Below, piece after piece: positions 60,601 to 64,000 of a stretch of 64,000 bases of DNA. This stretch comes from Chamaecyparis obtusa (Eukaryota > Streptophyta > Pinopsida > Cupressales > Cupressaceae). The notes beneath the pieces were generated by a model. The model had not been told where the DNA came from, ran no database searches, and saw nothing but the letters and a program-made list of their open reading frames with translations. The translations under genes were made by a program, and so were the position numbers. Each line of letters starts with the position of its first letter. The first letter of the stretch is position 1. The stretch lies in NCBI GenBank assembly GCA_027943335.1, contig BSBK01002933.1, positions 1,806,501-1,870,500 of the forward strand. The letters run 5' to 3'.

Positions 60601-60954
60601 TCTACTGCCAAGGTAGAGTATGTAGCAACAATAGCTATGAATTGTGCAAATATTTTATGGATCAAATAACTACTTGAAGGTATGCAAGAGGAGATTACCA
60701 AGCCAATCACTATTTACTATGATAATACAAGTGCTATCAATATATCAAAGAACCCAATGATGCATTACAAGACCAAATACATTTCTATCAAGTATCATTA
60801 CTTGAGAGAACAAGTTCAAGGCAAGCATGTGATATTGGAGTATGTGAATTCAAATGAGTAGATAGTAGATATATTCACCAAGACACTACTAAATGATGCT
60901 TTTAAATATCTCAGAAGTAAATTAGGGGTTCTTCCCCTATCCAATATTCACTAA
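57690..60954 (+). pseudogene. Copia pol of element F: protease, integrase, RT, RNase H
   Basis: Protease 'WIIDSGCSHHITSD' keeps the DSG site (57895-57940). In the pre-integrase zinc region (58210-58340) 'LWHKRLCH' and 'CKGCQVGK' are visible. The integrase triad is kept: 'HTDLCGP' (58412), 'SDRGGEF' (58605) and the Glu in 'YGITEKRN' (58700). RT has '[13 protein letters not shown]', 'LYGLKQSPRAWYE' and 'FVDDIIFG' (59984-60005). RNase H begins 'TDDD' after 60483 and ends 'DIFTKTLLNDAFKYL', with the stop at 60952. Frameshifts lie in 59330-59610, and many stops are from Gln or Arg codons. A 24-base in-frame duplication (59781-59828) repeats KYMVCKLH just before the LYGLKQSPRAW motif. Confidence 0.9.
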
Positions 60955-61366
60955 AGCAAGATGCATGCTGCATCAATTCAAAGATTCATTAAAATATCTA
61001 TTTTGTGATTTGGTGCTAGTGTTCACTCTTTAGGCGATGTATGAAGTTGTGAAAAATGATTATGTATGCAATGAGATATCATTACATGCTAAGTATGATC
61101 CATTTCCTGAACAAATTTTTTAGGAGTATGTATCTTTGGTATTGTTGTCAAACAGGGAGAATATCTGATGAACACAAAGAGAAAGAAAGAATACGAAGCT
61201 AAGAGGGAGAATATAAATGATAAAGTTTAGAGGGAGAAAATGATAGAACATAGAGATCAAGAAGACTGAAAAATAGAGAGCTACAATTTACTAGTGTTTC
61301 CATCATCAATTGGCAGTGTTGCCATCATCAATTGATAGTGTTTCCATCAATACCAAAGAGGGAGAT
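60955..61366 (+). other. 3' untranslated region and polypurine tract of copia element F
   Basis: Non-coding. Three tandem 22-base units (AGTGTTTCCATCATCAATTG type) lie at 61293-61352. The polypurine tract AAAGAGGGAGAT (61355-61366) lies directly against the 3' LTR. Confidence 0.8.
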
Positions 61367-62920
61367 TGTTAACTTAAGGGAGGACCTCAGTGATGGTGAT
61401 GATGATGATGGAGATTGAGATTAGAGGTATACAAGATTGGAGAAGGATTGGATTAATTTTTATTTATTCATTGATGTCAAACAATTGATTTTTGGTTTTA
61501 AATGAGTTGTCATATCATTCAGAGTATGATATAAGTTGAGTAAGTTAGAGAAAAAGATAAAGTGAAAAGTTTTGAGGTTGAAGAACTTGATTGGGTAGCT
61601 AATACAAATCAGACAATGATAAGGTAATAATCGTATAGTTTTTTTCTACTTTACATTTGATGATATCAAGGCAGTAAAGGAAATTGGACAGGTGAGAAAA
61701 GTTAGAAAGTTGACAAGGCAAAGAAACAGTTTAGTTACCGAGCAGGGAGAGTCATTCGATAAAGGGAAAGTAAGTTTCGGTAAAAAGATAGTAATTTTTG
61801 GTAAACAGAAAGAAATCCAAGACACCGAGTACAAGGATTTTGTTACCGAGTGGAGCAAATAGAATTTTGATTGAAGGAAAAGGAAGGGAAATGAGAAAGG
61901 AACATAAATTAAATAGAAGGGTCAGAATGACATTTAATCATGAGTCACAGTGATCTAGAATATTCCAAGGATGAAGAAGAGTCAGCTAAAGAGATCTATG
62001 ATCTAGAAAATTCAAGTTGATAATCTATGGTAAAGATCTAAGCAACAAAAAGTGAAGGTACAAGTTCCAAGAAAGTTCAAGTTCTGAGGTGATGATACAA
62101 TGTTTTACCGAGTTCCAAATTCATTTAATCAGCTCAAGAGGATGATCTAATAGTTGATAATAAATAGAGGAAATGTAATAAAGGAGATTAAGAGGCAAAA
62201 CATAGTCTATATAATGGATGAAATTGAATGGAAAACTAGCTGGCAAGTTGAAGCATGGATGTGTAATCAAGTGCTACAGTGAAGAAGAAAAAGGTTGAAA
62301 TCTAAGTCTGCAAGAAAATATTGATGAAGTGTTGGAGCTAGTGAATATTAAAGGAATGAAATGAAGAAAAATAATGTATAAGGGATCTGACTAAGAAAAA
62401 GGTAGTTGGAGATTTACAGATCTATTTTTATATTGTTTCTTATTAACATTTGTAGCATAAAATACTTTAACTGATTGGACTTAACAGTCTTATTGTAAAT
62501 CCTTGAGAAATGTGACATTCTAGAAGAGTGTTTAAAGACCTTTAACTAGGCCACTCCTACCAGGGTGAAGATCCTAACAGATTTGAGGTAGATCCCCTAA
62601 CAGGGTCACATTTAACAATGTGCATTATTATCTTTAACATGATTGGCTCTTAATCAAGCATACTTCAGAAAAGGATTTCTTTGGCGGGTGACAATTCTCA
62701 CAGTGGTTTTTCCCAAATTGGGTTTCCACATTAAATACTAGTGTCAAATGTGTTGAATTTTTATTATGCATGTTATTTGTTGATTACTTAATATTGTTGA
62801 TTGAAAAAATTGATGTCAGTTACTATTGAAGTTTGTCTTACCGAGTTGAATTAGAGTTAAAGTTTTTAAGGTTATGAGAATCACTAATTATTGATTCACC
62901 CCCTTATCAGTAAGCCAACA
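61367..62920 (+). repeat. 3' LTR of copia element F
   Basis: Partner of 55206-56754, starting TGTTAACTTAAGGG and ending GCCAACA. ORFs inside are fortuitous. Confidence 0.92.
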
Positions 62921-62997
62921 TACATGAATCTAATCCTGCATCTAGAAGGATTAAAGTGATCTCAAGTTTCAACCCCTGTTGTGAGAGAGTCAAGGTT

Positions 62998-63015
62998 GAC
63001 CAAGCTCTGATACCA
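62998..63015 (-). other. Primer-binding site of a further LTR element (G)
   Basis: Minus strand reads TGGTATCAGAGCTTGGTC, an initiator-Met type site, directly against a TG at 63016. It marks a minus-strand LTR element whose 5' LTR runs off the right edge. Copia F is inserted about 90 bases inside it. Confidence 0.8.
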
Positions 63016-64000
63016 TGTTAATGTTTTTGAACCAGAATAGAAAAATAGAGAAAATATATCTTAACCACAACAAAAGAAGAAGAAGACAAAGATTTACCTT
63101 GAGAAAACTCTCTTACTCAAGGGAAAAACCAAGCCACACCAAAAAAGATTCTCTTTATTCAGATTTCAAATCAAATATAAGAATTTTCCTTCCATAAAAT
63201 TGATGTATACTCATAGCCAATTAAGAATCCTTACTACAACAATATCAAAGTCTCAATAACAAAACTGCTTACAAAACATATGAATCACATTCATAAGCAT
63301 CAATAAATCACTGGTTGTGCATATACTCTACAATACACAAACATCAAGATTGATATCACTACTGAAGACACACAGTAAAAACAAAATTGTCGTCCAACCA
63401 TTAAGACATATATCACATCCATGCTAAGCATGACTTTCACATAAGTGTCGATAACAAAACAACCCTAGAAGAATAATATCAATTTCCTTGAGTAGGACCG
63501 AAAACATGAATTGTCACCCATACGCTCCAAGAAACAATGGTTACTAAAGACACCTAGCATCGATAAAACATAAACTAACATCATCAAACAGAGAAAAAAT
63601 GAACACAAAAATGAATCGACGATAATCATAACTGAAGCTTGAGCCTTCAATGTTGTCGAGGAACCTATACATGCATAAGGATGCCAACTAGGAATCAAAA
63701 CTGTGACATGTCAATATGTGCCAGATAGTAGATGTGATACCAAGTCACCATTTATACTCAACGAATGGTAAAAGACAAATATAATAGGAATTAAATAGCT
63801 CCCGTGTGAAAGAAAAGAGATGACAAGAATGAGAACATCACAATAGAAATGATGAAGAAGAAATGAATGATTCCAACTAAAAGGTAAACACAGAACCACG
63901 AGCACAAAGGTACACATAAATTTCTAAGAACTTTTTTGCAAATGATCATAGGTTTAAAGATCTCTAACGTAGCTACCAACTTCAACAATTCTCCTCACAA
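63016..64000 (-). repeat. 5' LTR of element G (cut by window edge)
   Basis: Starts TGTTAATGTTTTTG next to the primer site. Positions 63598-63990 match 53450-53850. The first 580 bases have no match in the window. No terminal CA is seen before the edge, so its length is unknown. Confidence 0.6.

Larger units (their letters stand above)
55206..62920 (+). mobile_element. Complete Ty1/copia element F
   Basis: LTRs of 1549 and 1554 bases (55206-56754 and 61367-62920; TGTTAAC...CCAACA) flank a 4.6 kb core coding gag-PR-IN-RT-RH on the plus strand. Flanks TACGT (55201-55205) and TACAT (62921-62925) are a 5 bp duplication with one C/G-to-T/A change. It is structurally complete but killed by frameshifts and stops. 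It is the only plus-strand full LTR element in the window. Confidence 0.93.

Noticed and set aside
62998..63015. tRNA-Met-like sequence, and similar sites at 22215, 38517 and 56757
   Set aside because: Only the 3' end complement is present, beside LTRs. These are primer-binding sites, not tRNA genes.

Overview
This 64 kb window is AT-rich plant nuclear DNA made almost entirely of decayed, nested transposable elements. I see no intact host gene, no rRNA or tRNA gene and no CRISPR array. Plant origin follows from Ty1/copia elements primed by initiator-Met tRNA, a Ty3-type gag element with a TGGCGACTC-type primer site, a plant L1-like LINE with zf-RVT and RNase H domains, and a BED/hAT transposase. 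The density of old, stop-ridden, nested elements suggests a seed plant with a very large genome. A gymnosperm is plausible but not proven. Nearly every coding remnant carries stops that look like C-to-T or G-to-A decay (CAG/CAA/CGA/TGG to stop), as expected of methylated, silenced DNA.

Layout. 1-1610: 3' end of a minus-strand copia element. 2747-11651: complete minus-strand LTR element (TSD TACTA) with 2.96 kb LTRs, hairpin arrays and a single gag-plus-acidic-tail ORF but no pol. 13714-14715: a 1 kb TIR element with a 4 bp TSD. 15142-15471: solo LTR (TSD GACAC). 15536-40051: a minus-strand copia element (TSD ATGTT) containing two later insertions. Its 3' LTR holds a 7.2 kb non-autonomous LTR element (16136-23360, TSD ACTTT) with two unusual non-pol ORFs. 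Its primer-binding site holds a 9.8 kb TIR element (28718-38516, 4 bp TSD) of the same family as 13714-14715. That TIR element carries an intron-containing gene of unknown function and was itself hit by a 5'-truncated LINE (31241-35812) with an extra ORF after its RNase H. 41709-44472: hAT transposase pseudogene, converging on a large unknown minus-strand ORF (45382-48978). 49.5-54.4 kb: several tandem-repeat blocks. 55206-62920: complete plus-strand copia element (1.55 kb LTRs, TSD TACGT/TACAT). It is inserted just inside another minus-strand LTR element whose primer site and LTR start lie at 62998-64000.

Most interesting content. Three different element types (a non-autonomous LTR element, a LINE, and the hAT neighbourhood) each carry a large non-pol ORF of similar architecture: an N-terminal helical domain resembling the 'putative plant transposon protein' type, a charged low-complexity middle, and a C-terminal coiled coil. 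The TIR family has a 4 bp TSD and a multi-exon gene that I do not recognise. The 2.96 kb LTRs each carry four near-perfect GCATGATCGC hairpins.
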